This document shows positions 15,964 through 24,058 of a stretch of 46,532 nucleotides of DNA, piece after piece. The notes under the pieces are model-generated. The model ran no database searches. It was not told the DNA's origin and was given only the letters and a program-made list of their open reading frames with translations. The number at the start of each line of letters is the position of its first letter. The first letter of the stretch is position 1. Both the position numbers and the translations under genes were made by a program. This DNA comes from Corynebacterium mendelii (GTDB taxonomy: Bacteria; Actinomycetota; Actinomycetes; Mycobacteriales; Mycobacteriaceae): positions 182,384 through 228,915 of the forward strand of contig NZ_JAFLEQ010000008.1 of assembly GCF_017307055.1 (NCBI RefSeq). Direction: 5' to 3'.

Positions 15964-17387
15964 AACAGTTTTCCTACGCCAACACCACAATTGTCCACGA
16001 TATCGATCTGGTGGTTGAACGCGGCGAGTGCATCGTGCTGACGGGATCCTCGGGCTGTGGAAAAACCACTCTGATCAGGCTTATCAACGGTTTGATACCG
16101 GCTTTGTATGACGGTGATGTCGACGGGAGCATACATATCCGTCAGCGGCGGATGGACGAGTATCGACCGGGTGAAATCGCGAAATATGTCGGCAATGTCT
16201 TCCAGAACCCCAACGACCAGTTTTTCTCCAAAACCGTCGAGGGGGAAGTTGCGCTTATCGGGGAAAACATGGGGATGCCCGTGGGCAAGCTGCGGCACCG
16301 GGTCGACTGTGCGCTGCACCAGACAGGGATTGCTGCTCTGCGCAACAGAGAAGTCAGACAACTGTCCGGGGGACAGAAACAGAAGGTGGCTGTCGCCTCG
16401 ACCCTGGTGTTCGACAGTGGGATTCTGGTGTTGGACGAACCCTCCGCGAATCTTGACTACACGGCCACCCACCAGCTCGGTGACATACTGGGCCGGCTGA
16501 AACAGCAGGGAAAGACCATCATCATTGCCGAACACCGGCTGGCTTACCTGGCGGGCCTGGCAGACCGGGTCGTTGTCATGGAAGCGGGGCGGATCAGCGA
16601 CATTATTCCCGCCGGGGAGCTGGCACACGGGTTGGAACGCAGGCACGGCCTTCGCTGCCTCAACGAGGACAATCTCACAGCCCTGATGCCGCCACCGTCC
16701 GGTGAGCCTGCGGTGACGGTGGACAATCTCCGGATTGACAACGGTTCGTATTCGTTCCCGTCGTTGGTTGACTTTGTGGTGCACCGCGGTGAATGCATGG
16801 CGGTCATAGGTGACAACGGGGTCGGGAAAACGACGTTGGCCAAACAGCTCAAGGGGCTGTTGCCCTTGCGGCAGGGGCGCACAAGCTACGGGCAACGGCA
16901 ACGCGCACGGCGAAAAAATGTATCTATTGCGCTGCAGAACTGTGTCGATATGTTTTTCAGCGAAACCGTGGAGAAAGAACTGATCCCCCGGGACAAAAGA
17001 AACGACCCGGATTATCTGGCACGCGTGAAACAGTATCTGATCGATTTCGAGTTGTGGGACAAACGCACCCTCAACCCGCATGATCTGTCCGGTGGGGAGA
17101 AACAGCGCCTGGCTGTGCTCATAGCTTTGCTTGAACCATCTGAATTGGTCATCCTGGACGAACCCACCGCGGGATTGGACTACCGGCGGATGGTTATTGT
17201 TGCCGACGCGATCAGGGAAAAAATCATCACCACCCCGGTTATCCTGATCACCCACGACCTGGAGTTGCTGTACAGAACCTGCAACACCGTTTACATGCTG
17301 TCGCGCAAGGGAAACAGCAAACACCCTGTCAGCGGCAATGAACGCAGGATCCTCGAGTTTTTCCAACACGCCGGGAAAAAGCTCTGA
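15936..17387 (+). CDS. ECF transporter duplicated ATPase (EcfA-EcfA' fusion)
   Basis: 483 residues with two ABC domains in one chain. Domain 1: Walker A GSSGCGKTT (37-45), FQNPNDQFF Q-loop, LSGGQKQK signature, ILVLDEPSANLD Walker B, AEHRL switch His. Domain 2: GDNGVGKTT, LQNCVDMFF, LSGGEKQR, VILDEPTAGLD and ITHDLE. Both sites look competent. The FQNPxxQ Q-loop is the hallmark of ECF ATPases. ATG 15936 lies inside the EcfT gene. The fusion replaces the separate EcfA1/EcfA2 pair and implies a dedicated (group I) importer. It is the last gene of the operon. Confidence 0.9.
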   Translation: MAESVRVGLKQFSYANTTIVHDIDLVVERGECIVLTGSSGCGKTTLIRLINGLIPALYDGDVDGSIHIRQRRMDEYRPGEIAKYVGNVFQNPNDQFFSKTVEGEVALIGENMGMPVGKLRHRVDCALHQTGIAALRNREVRQLSGGQKQKVAVASTLVFDSGILVLDEPSANLDYTATHQLGDILGRLKQQGKTIIIAEHRLAYLAGLADRVVVMEAGRISDIIPAGELAHGLERRHGLRCLNEDNLTALMPPPSGEPAVTVDNLRIDNGSYSFPSLVDFVVHRGECMAVIGDNGVGKTTLAKQLKGLLPLRQGRTSYGQRQRARRKNVSIALQNCVDMFFSETVEKELIPRDKRNDPDYLARVKQYLIDFELWDKRTLNPHDLSGGEKQRLAVLIALLEPSELVILDEPTAGLDYRRMVIVADAIREKIITTPVILITHDLELLYRTCNTVYMLSRKGNSKHPVSGNERRILEFFQHAGKKL

Positions 17388-17432
17388 CAACACCGGCACA
17401 GGAGTCGGCGCCACCGTGATGAAACAAACAGG

Positions 17433-17472
17433 GCGGCACCCCACAGGGATGGGTGGGTGCCGCTGGTTTTTT
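17433..17472. terminator. Bidirectional terminator between the ECF operon and luxS
   Basis: GCGGCACCC (17433-17441) pairs with GGGTGCCGC (17455-17463), followed by TGGTTTTTT on the plus strand. It can serve the ECF operon and, in reverse, luxS. A second repeat CGCGCAC/GTGCGCG near 17487-17516 lies next to the luxS end. Confidence 0.7.
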
Positions 17473-17527
17473 CGGGGGTGACACGATTGCGCGCACCCCG
17501 ACTGAAGCGGAGTGCGCGTGGTGCGTG

Positions 17528-17998
17528 CTAGTCCGCCATCACGGTGGCCCATTCATCTTTGTGGTCGAGCATCATCTGCGCCTGTTTTTTCGCGCCCGCA
17601 AGATCGTGGTGGGCGCCCCAGCCGCACTGGATTTCGTTGGCGGCGGGAACCTCATCACTGGTGAGGATATCGCGGAAGGTGGCTTCCAGGATGGGGAAGA
17701 ACTCATCGGGTTCCAGTCCGAGGGTGATGGCGTAGAAACCGGTGCGGCAGCCCATGGGGGAGAAATCGATGAGCTTGTCGGTGTGGTTGCGCATCAGTTC
17801 GGCGGTCATGTGCTCAATGGCGTGGATGGTCTCTGTTTCCAGATGCTCCACATTCGGCTGGGTGAAACGCACATCGTATTTCACCAGTTCGTCACCGCCG
17901 GGGAGTTTCTTCCGGTCGGCGATACGCACATAGGGGGCAGCCACTTTGCGGTGGTCCAGGTTGAAGGATTCGACGTTCATTTTCTTCTTGTCAGCCAT
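17528..17998 (-). CDS. luxS: S-ribosylhomocysteine lyase (LuxS)
   Basis: Cleaves S-ribosylhomocysteine to homocysteine and the autoinducer-2 precursor 4,5-dihydroxy-2,3-pentanedione, in the activated methyl cycle. 156 residues, the family length. Metal ligands are His59 and His63 in [12 protein letters not shown] and Cys125 in [11 protein letters not shown]. The general acid/base pair is Glu62 and Cys84 (SPMGCRTGF). It is monocistronic, flanked by terminators on both sides. The cytoplasmic enzyme looks intact. Confidence 0.97.
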   Translation of the reverse strand: MADKKKMNVESFNLDHRKVAAPYVRIADRKKLPGGDELVKYDVRFTQPNVEHLETETIHAIEHMTAELMRNHTDKLIDFSPMGCRTGFYAITLGLEPDEFFPILEATFRDILTSDEVPAANEIQCGWGAHHDLAGAKKQAQMMLDHKDEWATVMAD

Positions 17999-18078
17999 GG
18001 TCTTCAGGCTACCGCCTGCAGGTTGTCTGCCGCGTGCCAGGCCCCGCCGGCAGCAGCCGCATCGTGACAGGTGTCAAG

Positions 18079-18110
18079 AAAAAGCCTGCAGCCGGAAATA
18101 AGCTGCAGGC
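18079..18110 (-). terminator. Intrinsic terminator of purU
   Basis: On the minus strand GCCTGCAGC / GCTGCAGGC form a perfect 9-base stem with a 9-base loop, followed by TTTTTC. It lies 25 bases after the purU stop codon. Confidence 0.8.
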
Positions 18111-18134
18111 CGGAAAACAAAAAGCCGGGTGGGG

Positions 18135-19037
18135 CTAGTCGAAGATGACCGTCCGGTTGCCGTAGACCTGCACCCGGTCTTCCAGGTGGTAGCGCAGGCC
18201 ACGGGCCAGCACAATCTTTTCCGCGTCCCGGCCCAGCCGCTGCATATCGGACGGGGTGTCCTTGTGGCTGATACGGATGACATCCTGCTCGATGATCGGG
18301 CCGTCATCCAGGTCGCTGGTGGCGTAGTGGCAGGTGGCGCCGATCAGTTTCACGCCCCGCTGGTAGGCCTGGTGGTAGGGGCGCGCCCCCATGAAGCTGG
18401 GCAGGAAGGAATGGTGGATGTTGATGGCTTTGCCCTCCCACATCTCGCACAAATCCGGCGGCAGGATCTGCATGAACCGGGCCAGCACCACCGCATCCGG
18501 GTCATGTGACTGCACGATCTCGGATACCTTGTCGAAGGCTTTGCGTTTGCCGACCGCATCTTTCGGGAAGGGAATGTGGTGGAAGGGCACATTATGGTTT
18601 TCGGCGGTGCGGCGCAGCACATCGTGGTTTCCGATCACCGCGGCCACTTCCATCGGGTAGTCGTTTTGGTCGACTCTTCCCAGCAGATCATGCAGGCAGT
18701 GCCCTTCCTTCGACACCAGGATCACGGCTTTTTTCGGCCGTGCCGTATCCCACACCCGCCAGCGGACATTGTGCCCGAGTTCTTCGGCGATCTCACCGAT
18801 ACCGGTGGTGAAATCATCCACCGGGATCTCCAGGCTGTCGGCACGGACTGCCTGCCGGGTGAAAAACCAGCCCGAGTGCGGGTCCGTGAAATAGTGGGCC
18901 TCGACGATGCAACCGCCGGAGGTGGCCACATAAGAGGCCAGTTTCGCCACGATACCGGTGGCGTCCGGGCAGCCCAGGGTGACAACGATCTGTCGTTCAG
19001 CCAGGGGGGAAGAAGATTCGATTGCATTGCTCGTCAT
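18135..19037 (-). CDS. purU: Formyltetrahydrofolate deformylase
   Basis: Hydrolyses 10-formyl-THF to formate and THF, supplying formate and balancing one-carbon pools. 300 residues from ATG 19037. An N-terminal ACT domain (VVTLGCPDATGIVAKLASYVA) is followed by the formyltransferase fold with FHHIPFP, VLARFMQILP, INIHHSFLPSF (the HxSLLP-type catalytic block with the essential His) and the catalytic Asp in SDLDDGPIIEQDVIRI. The frame is open upstream to 19169, but ATG 19037 matches the family N terminus. It is monocistronic with its own terminator. Confidence 0.95.
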   Translation of the reverse strand: MTSNAIESSSPLAERQIVVTLGCPDATGIVAKLASYVATSGGCIVEAHYFTDPHSGWFFTRQAVRADSLEIPVDDFTTGIGEIAEELGHNVRWRVWDTARPKKAVILVSKEGHCLHDLLGRVDQNDYPMEVAAVIGNHDVLRRTAENHNVPFHHIPFPKDAVGKRKAFDKVSEIVQSHDPDAVVLARFMQILPPDLCEMWEGKAINIHHSFLPSFMGARPYHQAYQRGVKLIGATCHYATSDLDDGPIIEQDVIRISHKDTPSDMQRLGRDAEKIVLARGLRYHLEDRVQVYGNRTVIFD

Positions 19038-19157
19038 GCCAGATGATCCTAGCCAACAAACCCCCGGCGCCATAACCTGCCCCGGCATCCTTTTACAGTG
19101 GTGGGGCAACAGCAGCCGGGGATGGGAAGAAAAATATTTCGCAGAAAGGTGGCGCCG

Positions 19158-19685
19158 GTGGCCGCACACAGCAGTCCGTCAGAGGTGGGAGCACATGTGG
19201 TGTGCATCTCCGACAGGTCGGCCCGCGGGGAGAGAACCGACACTTCCGGTGCGGCGGCGAAAAGGATTCTCGCCGCCGCCGGTTTCCGGCTTGACCCGGT
19301 GACCATCGTCCCCGATGATCCGGAACGTATCCGCGGCGCTGTCACCCGGGCGATTGACGGTGGCTGCACGGTGGTTGTCACCACCGGGGGAACAGGCATC
19401 GGCCCGCGGGATGTCACCTTTCCGGCACTGTGCGGCATCATCGACTATGAACTTCCCGGCATAGGGGAGAAGCTGCGCCGGATGGGGGAGGACGCCGGTG
19501 CCCCGGGCGCGGTGCTGTCCCGGGGTTTCGGTGCGGTCATCACAGTCAACGGCAGACGGGCTTTGCTGGTGTGTGCCCCCGGTTCCACCGGTGCGGCCAC
19601 AGATGCCGCCACACTTGCAGCCGCCATCGCCCCGCATGCCGTCGATCAGCTCACCGGCGGCGACCACCACCCACCCGGCACCTGA
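19158..19685 (+). CDS. moaB: MoaB/Mog family molybdopterin adenylyltransferase-like protein
   Basis: 175-residue MoCF_biosynth protein of the molybdenum cofactor pathway, thought to adenylate molybdopterin before metal insertion by MoeA. The hallmark TTGGTGIGPRDVTF is followed by LPGIGEKLRRMG and APGSTGAATDA, as in Mog and MoaB. GTG 19158 is chosen, with AAAGG (19145-19149) 8 bases upstream; the open frame starts earlier at 19098. It is first in the forward mo-cofactor run with moaE and moaA. Mog and MoaB cannot be told apart safely by eye. Confidence 0.88.
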   Translation: MAAHSSPSEVGAHVVCISDRSARGERTDTSGAAAKRILAAAGFRLDPVTIVPDDPERIRGAVTRAIDGGCTVVVTTGGTGIGPRDVTFPALCGIIDYELPGIGEKLRRMGEDAGAPGAVLSRGFGAVITVNGRRALLVCAPGSTGAATDAATLAAAIAPHAVDQLTGGDHHPPGT

Positions 19686-19792
19686 TCAGCTGGAAACAGA
19701 AAACCCCGTGTTTTAGAGTTTCCCTAAGACTTGATACCGTGCCGATAACCGTCGCCTTCGCTTGATTCCCCTTCACACCCCAAGGAGCCGTT

Positions 19793-20221
19793 GTGACCGT
19801 TGTTCGTGCTGAAGTCACCGACAGCCCGCTTGATGTGGCCGCCCACATTGCTGCGGTGACCTCGGCTACCGCCGGTGCGGTGTCGACGTTCATCGGCACG
19901 GTCCGCGACCACGATCCGCAGGCGGAAGGCACAGTCACCGGGCTGGACTACGAGGCCCATCCGGCCGCCGGGGAGTTTATGGCCGCCATTGCCGGTGAGA
20001 TTGACCGCGAGTGGGCCGACAGTGATGTACGTATTGCCGTCACCCACCGCCACGGTCACCTGGCGGTCGGCGATATCGCGGTGGTGGTCGCCTGTTCCTC
20101 GGCGCACCGCCGGGAAGCAATCGACGCCTGCAGCGGGCTGATCGAAAAAATCAAAACGGATCTGCCGGTGTGGAAAAAACAGCACACCGACACCGGATCC
20201 ACCGCCTGGGTGGGGATATAG
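19793..20221 (+). CDS. moaE: Molybdopterin synthase catalytic subunit
   Basis: Large subunit that transfers sulfur from MoaD thiocarboxylate to cyclic pyranopterin monophosphate. 142 residues. Family blocks AVSTFIGTVRDHD, LDYEAHPAA, VTHRHGHLAVGDIAVVVACSSAHR and PVWKKQ (catalytic Lys) are all present. GTG 19793 has AAGGAG 6-8 bases upstream. It abuts moaA directly (stop followed by GTG), so the two are coupled. The C-terminal WVGI is slightly short compared with W-x-G-x endings but normal. Confidence 0.95.
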   Translation: MTVVRAEVTDSPLDVAAHIAAVTSATAGAVSTFIGTVRDHDPQAEGTVTGLDYEAHPAAGEFMAAIAGEIDREWADSDVRIAVTHRHGHLAVGDIAVVVACSSAHRREAIDACSGLIEKIKTDLPVWKKQHTDTGSTAWVGI

Positions 20222-21313
20222 GTGAGCCGGATTCTACTGCCCACACCGACAGTCAAGCAGTCCCGAAGCGATGTCGTGTGGGATGGCAGCGACCCTTTTT
20301 CCGCGGGCCCGTTAACCGACCGTTTCGGCCGCGTCCACAGGGATCTGCGGATTTCGGTCACCGACCGCTGTTCGCTGCGGTGCACCTACTGCATGCCGGC
20401 GGAAGGCGTTGCCTGGCTTCCGAAAGCCGACATGCTCACCATCGACGAGATCGTGGAGGTTGCCCGGGCCGCCTGCCGTCTGGGTATTACCCAGGTGCGT
20501 CTGACAGGCGGGGAACCGTTGATCAGGCCCGATATCGTCGACATCGTCGAACGGCTGTCACACCTGCCCACCGACACCGGCACCCTGCGGCTGTCGGTGA
20601 CCACCAACGGCCTGATGCTGCCCGGCTTGATCGATGATCTGAAAAACGCGGGCCTGGAAAGAATCAACATTTCCTTGGACACCGTCAATGCGGGCACCTA
20701 CCAAAAACTCACCCGCCGGGACCGTTTCGCCCGGGCGGTCGCCGGTGTTGAGGCGGCCCGCGACAGCGGACTCAGGCCGCTGAAAATCAACGCGGTGGCG
20801 ATGCGGGGAGTCAACGACAAAGAACTGTCCGATCTGGTGTCCTTTGCCATCGACCACGATGCGCAGATGCGGTTCATCGAACAGATGCCGCTTGACGGGG
20901 GACACACCTGGAACAGACAGAAGATGCTCACCGCCGATGAAATCCTTCAGGAACTGTCCACCCGTTTCGACCTGGAGCCACTGGACGGGCGGGGAAGCTC
21001 CCCGGCGCAGCTGTACCGGATTGACGGCAGTGACCACACGGTCGGGGTGATTGCCTCTGTCACCCGTCCGTTCTGCGGGGACTGCGACCGGGTGCGGCTG
21101 ACCGCCGACGGGCAGCTGCGCAACTGTCTTTTCGCCCGGAAAGAACAGGATCTGCGCACCATCCTGCGGGATGGGGAACTCGATGAAAACGACCGGCAGA
21201 TGGCCATTGCCCGGGTGCTGCGCGGTGCGGTGGCCGTGAAAAAACCGGGCCACGGTATCGATGAGCCCGGTTTCATTCAGCCCGACCGGCCGATGTCGGC
21301 CATCGGCGGGTAG
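20222..21313 (+). CDS. moaA: GTP 3',8-cyclase
   Basis: Radical SAM enzyme converting GTP to 3',8-cyclo-GTP, the first step of molybdopterin synthesis. 363 residues. The N-terminal SAM cluster motif is CSLRCTYC, the GGE motif is RLTGGEPLIRPD, and the C-terminal cluster motif is CGDCDRVRLTADGQLRNC. It ends with the essential Gly-Gly. GTG 20222 follows the moaE stop codon directly. It converges with moaD on the other strand with almost no gap. It has an N-terminal extension of about 30 residues, usual in Actinobacteria. Confidence 0.97.
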   Translation: MSRILLPTPTVKQSRSDVVWDGSDPFSAGPLTDRFGRVHRDLRISVTDRCSLRCTYCMPAEGVAWLPKADMLTIDEIVEVARAACRLGITQVRLTGGEPLIRPDIVDIVERLSHLPTDTGTLRLSVTTNGLMLPGLIDDLKNAGLERINISLDTVNAGTYQKLTRRDRFARAVAGVEAARDSGLRPLKINAVAMRGVNDKELSDLVSFAIDHDAQMRFIEQMPLDGGHTWNRQKMLTADEILQELSTRFDLEPLDGRGSSPAQLYRIDGSDHTVGVIASVTRPFCGDCDRVRLTADGQLRNCLFARKEQDLRTILRDGELDENDRQMAIARVLRGAVAVKKPGHGIDEPGFIQPDRPMSAIGG

Positions 21314-21556
21314 TTATCCGCCGGCAAAAGGCGGCAGTACATCAACCACCGTGTCATCACCGATGGGACGGTTATCCCCCATCGGTACCCGAACCCCGTC
21401 CACCAGCCACGACGACTGCTGGAGAACCCGGGAAAAACCATCGCCGAAACTTTTCTCCAGCTGCTGCTTTAGGCCGACAAGATCGGTGGCGGGGACAGTC
21501 TTTTCCCCGCACCGGGCCGCTTCTTTGGCGGCGGCGAAAAAACGCACGGTTGCCAC
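21314..21556 (-). CDS. moaD: Molybdopterin synthase sulfur carrier subunit
   Basis: Ubiquitin-fold sulfur carrier, 80 residues, ending in the required Gly-Gly (LPPFAGG) that is adenylated by the E1-like enzyme and thiocarboxylated. The start ATVRFFAAAKEAA and the DDTVVDVLPPFAGG end are typical. GTG 21556 is chosen; AGGAGG lies about 11 bases upstream, inside the end of the DUF6457 gene. It is convergent with moaA, whose stop codon it abuts. Confidence 0.92.
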   Translation of the reverse strand: MATVRFFAAAKEAARCGEKTVPATDLVGLKQQLEKSFGDGFSRVLQQSSWLVDGVRVPMGDNRPIGDDTVVDVLPPFAGG

Positions 21557-21563
21557 GGAAAAA

Positions 21564-21821
21564 TCAGTCCTCCTGCTGCGGGGAAAACTCCAGGGCGGCC
21601 TTTTCAGCCACTTCGACTCCTTCAGCCACTGACCCAAGCTGCCCGCGGCCGGCCGCCAAACCGACCATGAAAGCGGCGATCGGCGCGCCGGGCCGGACTG
21701 CCTGGTGGGCCACTGTTTTGGTCATGCCGAGCAGTTGTTCAAGCGGCACATCGGCAGGGTTGACACCGAGTTTTTCCCCGAGAAATTCAACCCAGGACCC
21801 AAGATCGGGATGCATGGACAC
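21564..21821 (-). CDS. DUF6457-like small protein upstream of moaD
   Basis: Short helical protein, 85 residues from GTG 21821, with AAGGGG 6 bases upstream. A second possible start is ATG 21815. The sequence HPDLGSWVEFLGEKLGV and LGMTKTVAHQAVRPGAPI resembles the DUF6457 family, which I recall beside molybdenum cofactor genes in Actinobacteria. It lies 7 bases upstream of moaD and is probably co-transcribed. A role in cofactor synthesis is guilt by association only. Confidence 0.7.
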   Translation of the reverse strand: MSMHPDLGSWVEFLGEKLGVNPADVPLEQLLGMTKTVAHQAVRPGAPIAAFMVGLAAGRGQLGSVAEGVEVAEKAALEFSPQQED

Positions 21822-22354
21822 GTTTGTCCCCTTCAAAAAGATCGACATCAATAAAGCTTTTCACCGACATGGTAGTACCGGGAGATGGTAAGCCGCAGTG
21901 GTCCTAAAGACTGTGAAACAACTTGAACAACACCCAGCTGTCTGCCCGCGTGCCGTGGTTGAAAGCGCCACTCCAGACAAAATCGGGTTGCTGTGAGTCT
22001 AATTTAGCTCTGCGCACTCTAAAATACGGAGAGCCTGTTATATCTATCAGCGTGTGCTTTGCGCACAACAGGCTAACCCCAGCGTCGAAAAACTCCAGAA
22101 TAAAATGTGGAAGATTTTAGAGGATATTAGAAACCGTGGTGCTGGCAGGATGTGGCCACCAAGCACGAAAGCCCCCGCGTGGTGGCGAGGGCTTCAGCAA
22201 TGTGGAGTTGCGCGCACAACGCAATCTCTACAGCTTCAAAATAACGGGCATTGCGGTTTCTAGTCACCAAGTTTCGTGATTTTTCATGTCCGAGAGCCTC
22301 TCACGGGGTTTACACCCGAGCGCACGAATGTGGTGTCTCTGAATGCCCACTTAC
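21822..22354. other. Lower-GC gap with a cluster of RNA-like hairpins
   Basis: No credible gene. Three stem-loops follow one another. GCCTGTT/AACAGGC (22033-22039 with 22067-22073) encloses GTGTGC/GCGCAC (22052-22057 with 22061-22066). GAAAGCCC../..GGGCTTC is at 22167-22195. GTGGAGTTGCG with CGCAATCTCTAC is at 22202-22231. An unannotated RNA or decayed mobile DNA is possible. Confidence 0.4.
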
Positions 22355-22807
22355 TGTTAGGCGCCAAGTTATTGTGGATGTGTAGCGGCACATTTTTTTT
22401 CGAAAGGCCGCGAAGTGGTGGAGCCTGCCGCCGGGCGGGTGTCGTGTGTAAAAAAATCAGCGGTACGGCCGCCGGTTGCATGGGAAAGCCGCTCTGAGGG
22501 GATGGGATCGGTTTTTCAACCGGATCACTGGCAACGACCGGCGCCGTTTTTTGTCATGATTGTGCCCGCTGCTGTTTGTGGCGCTGTAGGTCTGTTCTGC
22601 CACGGGTGATGGCGTGGCGTTCAACATCAGCGGGTGTATCAATGTCGTCGGTGACGGTTGGGTCGACGTCAATCATCTTGAAGTTGATGGCTGCAAGGTG
22701 TTTTTTCAGCGAATCGTTGTCCGTGGCGCCGACAAAAGCTGCGGCAAGTTGGTTTAAAGGGGCGACGAAAGCGAGGAACTGGGTTCTGCCGCCGAAGACC
22801 AGCATCA
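22355..22807. repeat. 453-bp direct repeat, copy 1 (mobA 3' end)
   Basis: Same sequence and orientation as 24059-24511, offset 1704, with three differences, all A here and G there (22713, 22732, 22795). It contains the last 254 bases of mobA plus the 199 bases beyond its stop codon. Together the two copies bracket a foreign-looking cassette. Confidence 0.95.
22554..22807 (-). pseudogene. Truncated mobA fragment (3' end only)
   Basis: Carries only the C-terminal 84 or so residues of MobA (GGRTQFLAFVAPLNQL onward) because it is the mobA part of repeat copy 1. The reading frame runs on upstream into unrelated cassette sequence and yields a chimaeric frame (to 22982) without the N-terminal nucleotide-binding motif LAGGxxxR. 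It has Ala-to-Val and Glu-to-Lys changes compared with the intact copy. Not functional as a guanylyltransferase. Confidence 0.9.
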
Positions 22808-23155
22808 GAGGTAACCAACCATAACAACCGACGGCATTGACGTCCTCCGTGCCCTTATCTACAGACCCGGTGACCGGGACGCCGTGAGCTACCAACGGGC
22901 CGAGGCTGATGGGGCGACCGCGCCCAAGCGACGACCCCGGTGTCGCCACCACCGATAACCTAGGTGGCCAAGGCAACAACACGCTCGGCTTGGTCGGTTT
23001 TGACTATTGGACTCGGCCACTAGCTGACCCCTAAAGTTAAGCGGGGGTAGGAACATTTCCACCCTTCTGTCGAGCTGGCACGCCGACCGATTAGCCAATA
23101 GAATTAACTCACGTTCTTGATTCTATTCCCCCAAAGATGGCAGTAAGGAGGCATC
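22808..23155. other. Cassette left end, no intact gene
   Basis: 348 bases between the repeat end and the 62-residue gene. A plus-strand frame near 22832-22955 (GIDVLRALIYRPGDRD, then a stop) looks like the tail of an unidentified coding sequence. Composition drops in GC towards 23100. A palindrome next to the downstream gene is listed separately. Confidence 0.35.
23097..23127. promoter_or_regulatory. Inverted repeat upstream of the two-gene cassette
   Basis: Perfect 8-base arms AATAGAAT and ATTCTATT with a 15-base spacer. It ends 18 bases before the AAGGAGG of the first cassette gene, an operator-like position. Confidence 0.45.
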
Positions 23156-23344
23156 ATGTCGGCACCGTTATTAACTCCCCGTTCAACAAGCGAGCTTCGT
23201 TCCGAACGTAACGGGGTTGAAAGAGACATGCTTCCCTATACCGTGGAGCTTTTGAGAAGACTCCGTGTAGCAGGTGCCCTCGAATTCAAAGAAGAGCAAC
23301 TGCTCGACCGCTACGAGACACTTTCGTGGCTCATTGATGAATAG
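23156..23344 (+). CDS. 62-residue cassette protein, unknown
   Basis: Small soluble protein. ATG 23156 has an excellent AAGGAGG upstream (23145-23151), so it is very likely translated. The N terminus is polar and Ser/Arg-rich; the C-terminal half (LLRRLRVAGALEFKEEQLLD, then RYETLSWLIDE) is helical and acidic. No membrane segment and no recognised domain. It is followed after 5 bases by the 218-residue gene, and base composition is clearly lower in GC than the flanking mo-cofactor genes. A small partner protein of the next gene product, as in antitoxin or immunity pairs, is conceivable but unproven. Confidence 0.7.
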   Translation: MSAPLLTPRSTSELRSERNGVERDMLPYTVELLRRLRVAGALEFKEEQLLDRYETLSWLIDE

Positions 23345-23349
23345 TCTCT

Positions 23350-24006
23350 ATGGACTCCGATCAATTCGTTACTGAAGTTGATAAATTCTTTACCGAGATA
23401 AGAACGCTGCTCGAATCGACCCTCGAAGGCGAGACAAGAGTGGTCTTTTACTCAACCAACGAGGAAAAAAAGAGGGCAGCGTTTACCATCGACAAAACGC
23501 TCAAAATCGGTAAGCCACAATCGGACCGTCTCCATTTGAAGTGTGTATACCGCCTTTGCACTAATTCAACTGGCAACCACCTCGCCATCGAGTTGAGCAC
23601 TTTCAAAGTCGAGTTCAAGTCAGTGAAGAAATTCGTTCCAGTTGTGCGATTCGAATATGACCGAAATGCGCGCAATAAACCCGCTAGCCATTTTCAGTTC
23701 CATGCTGATTCTGTCGAACTAGGCTTGTTGCTCGCGCGAGCTGGAAGATACAAAACCGCCGCCCAACAGCAAGATGTACATTTTCCAATGGGTGGCGACC
23801 GATTCAGAGTATGCCTAGAGGACGTCATTGAACTCTTGGTTCGAGAATTCTGCGCAGTTCCTAAAGAAAATTGGGAAAGCCTGGTTCAAAAAGGAAGGCA
23901 GAAATACGAACTCCAGCAAGCAGAGACAGTCATTAGACAGAACCTCGCACTTGCGATAAAGCTCTTAGAGAAATCGGGATATGTGGTTACGCCTCCAAAC
24001 TCCTAG
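23350..24006 (+). CDS. 218-residue cassette protein, unknown actinobacterial family
   Basis: Soluble protein without signal or membrane segment. Conserved-looking stretches are VVRFEYDRNAR (98-108), SHFQFHAD (113-120), VHFPMGGDRFRVCLEDVIEL (143-162), W175 and a C terminus with REL-like helices ending EKSGYVVTPP. I recall a similar His-x-Gln-x-His, HxPxGGxRFRPCLED pattern in uncharacterised actinobacterial proteins but cannot name a family. The start is 5 bases after the 62-residue gene and lacks a strong ribosome site, suggesting coupling. Low GC and the flanking duplicated mobA ends point to horizontal acquisition. Enzymatic, toxin or defence roles are all open. Confidence 0.75.
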   Translation: MDSDQFVTEVDKFFTEIRTLLESTLEGETRVVFYSTNEEKKRAAFTIDKTLKIGKPQSDRLHLKCVYRLCTNSTGNHLAIELSTFKVEFKSVKKFVPVVRFEYDRNARNKPASHFQFHADSVELGLLLARAGRYKTAAQQQDVHFPMGGDRFRVCLEDVIELLVREFCAVPKENWESLVQKGRQKYELQQAETVIRQNLALAIKLLEKSGYVVTPPNS

Positions 24007-24058
24007 CCCTCCAATCCTAAAATTAAAATTAGGTGACCATCAACTCGCTATTGTGCCT

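Noticed and set aside
15960..17552. 530-codon minus-strand open frame opposite the ECF ATPase gene
   Set aside because: Shadow frame; the plus strand has complete ABC motifs.
21850..22350. tRNA or other standard RNA gene in the hairpin-rich gap
   Set aside because: No cloverleaf, no T-loop GTTCGA-type signature and no fit to rRNA, tmRNA or RNase P elements.
22554..22982. 142-codon minus-strand open frame as a second MobA
   Set aside because: Its N-terminal half is unrelated cassette sequence read in reverse; only the last part is a duplicated mobA end.
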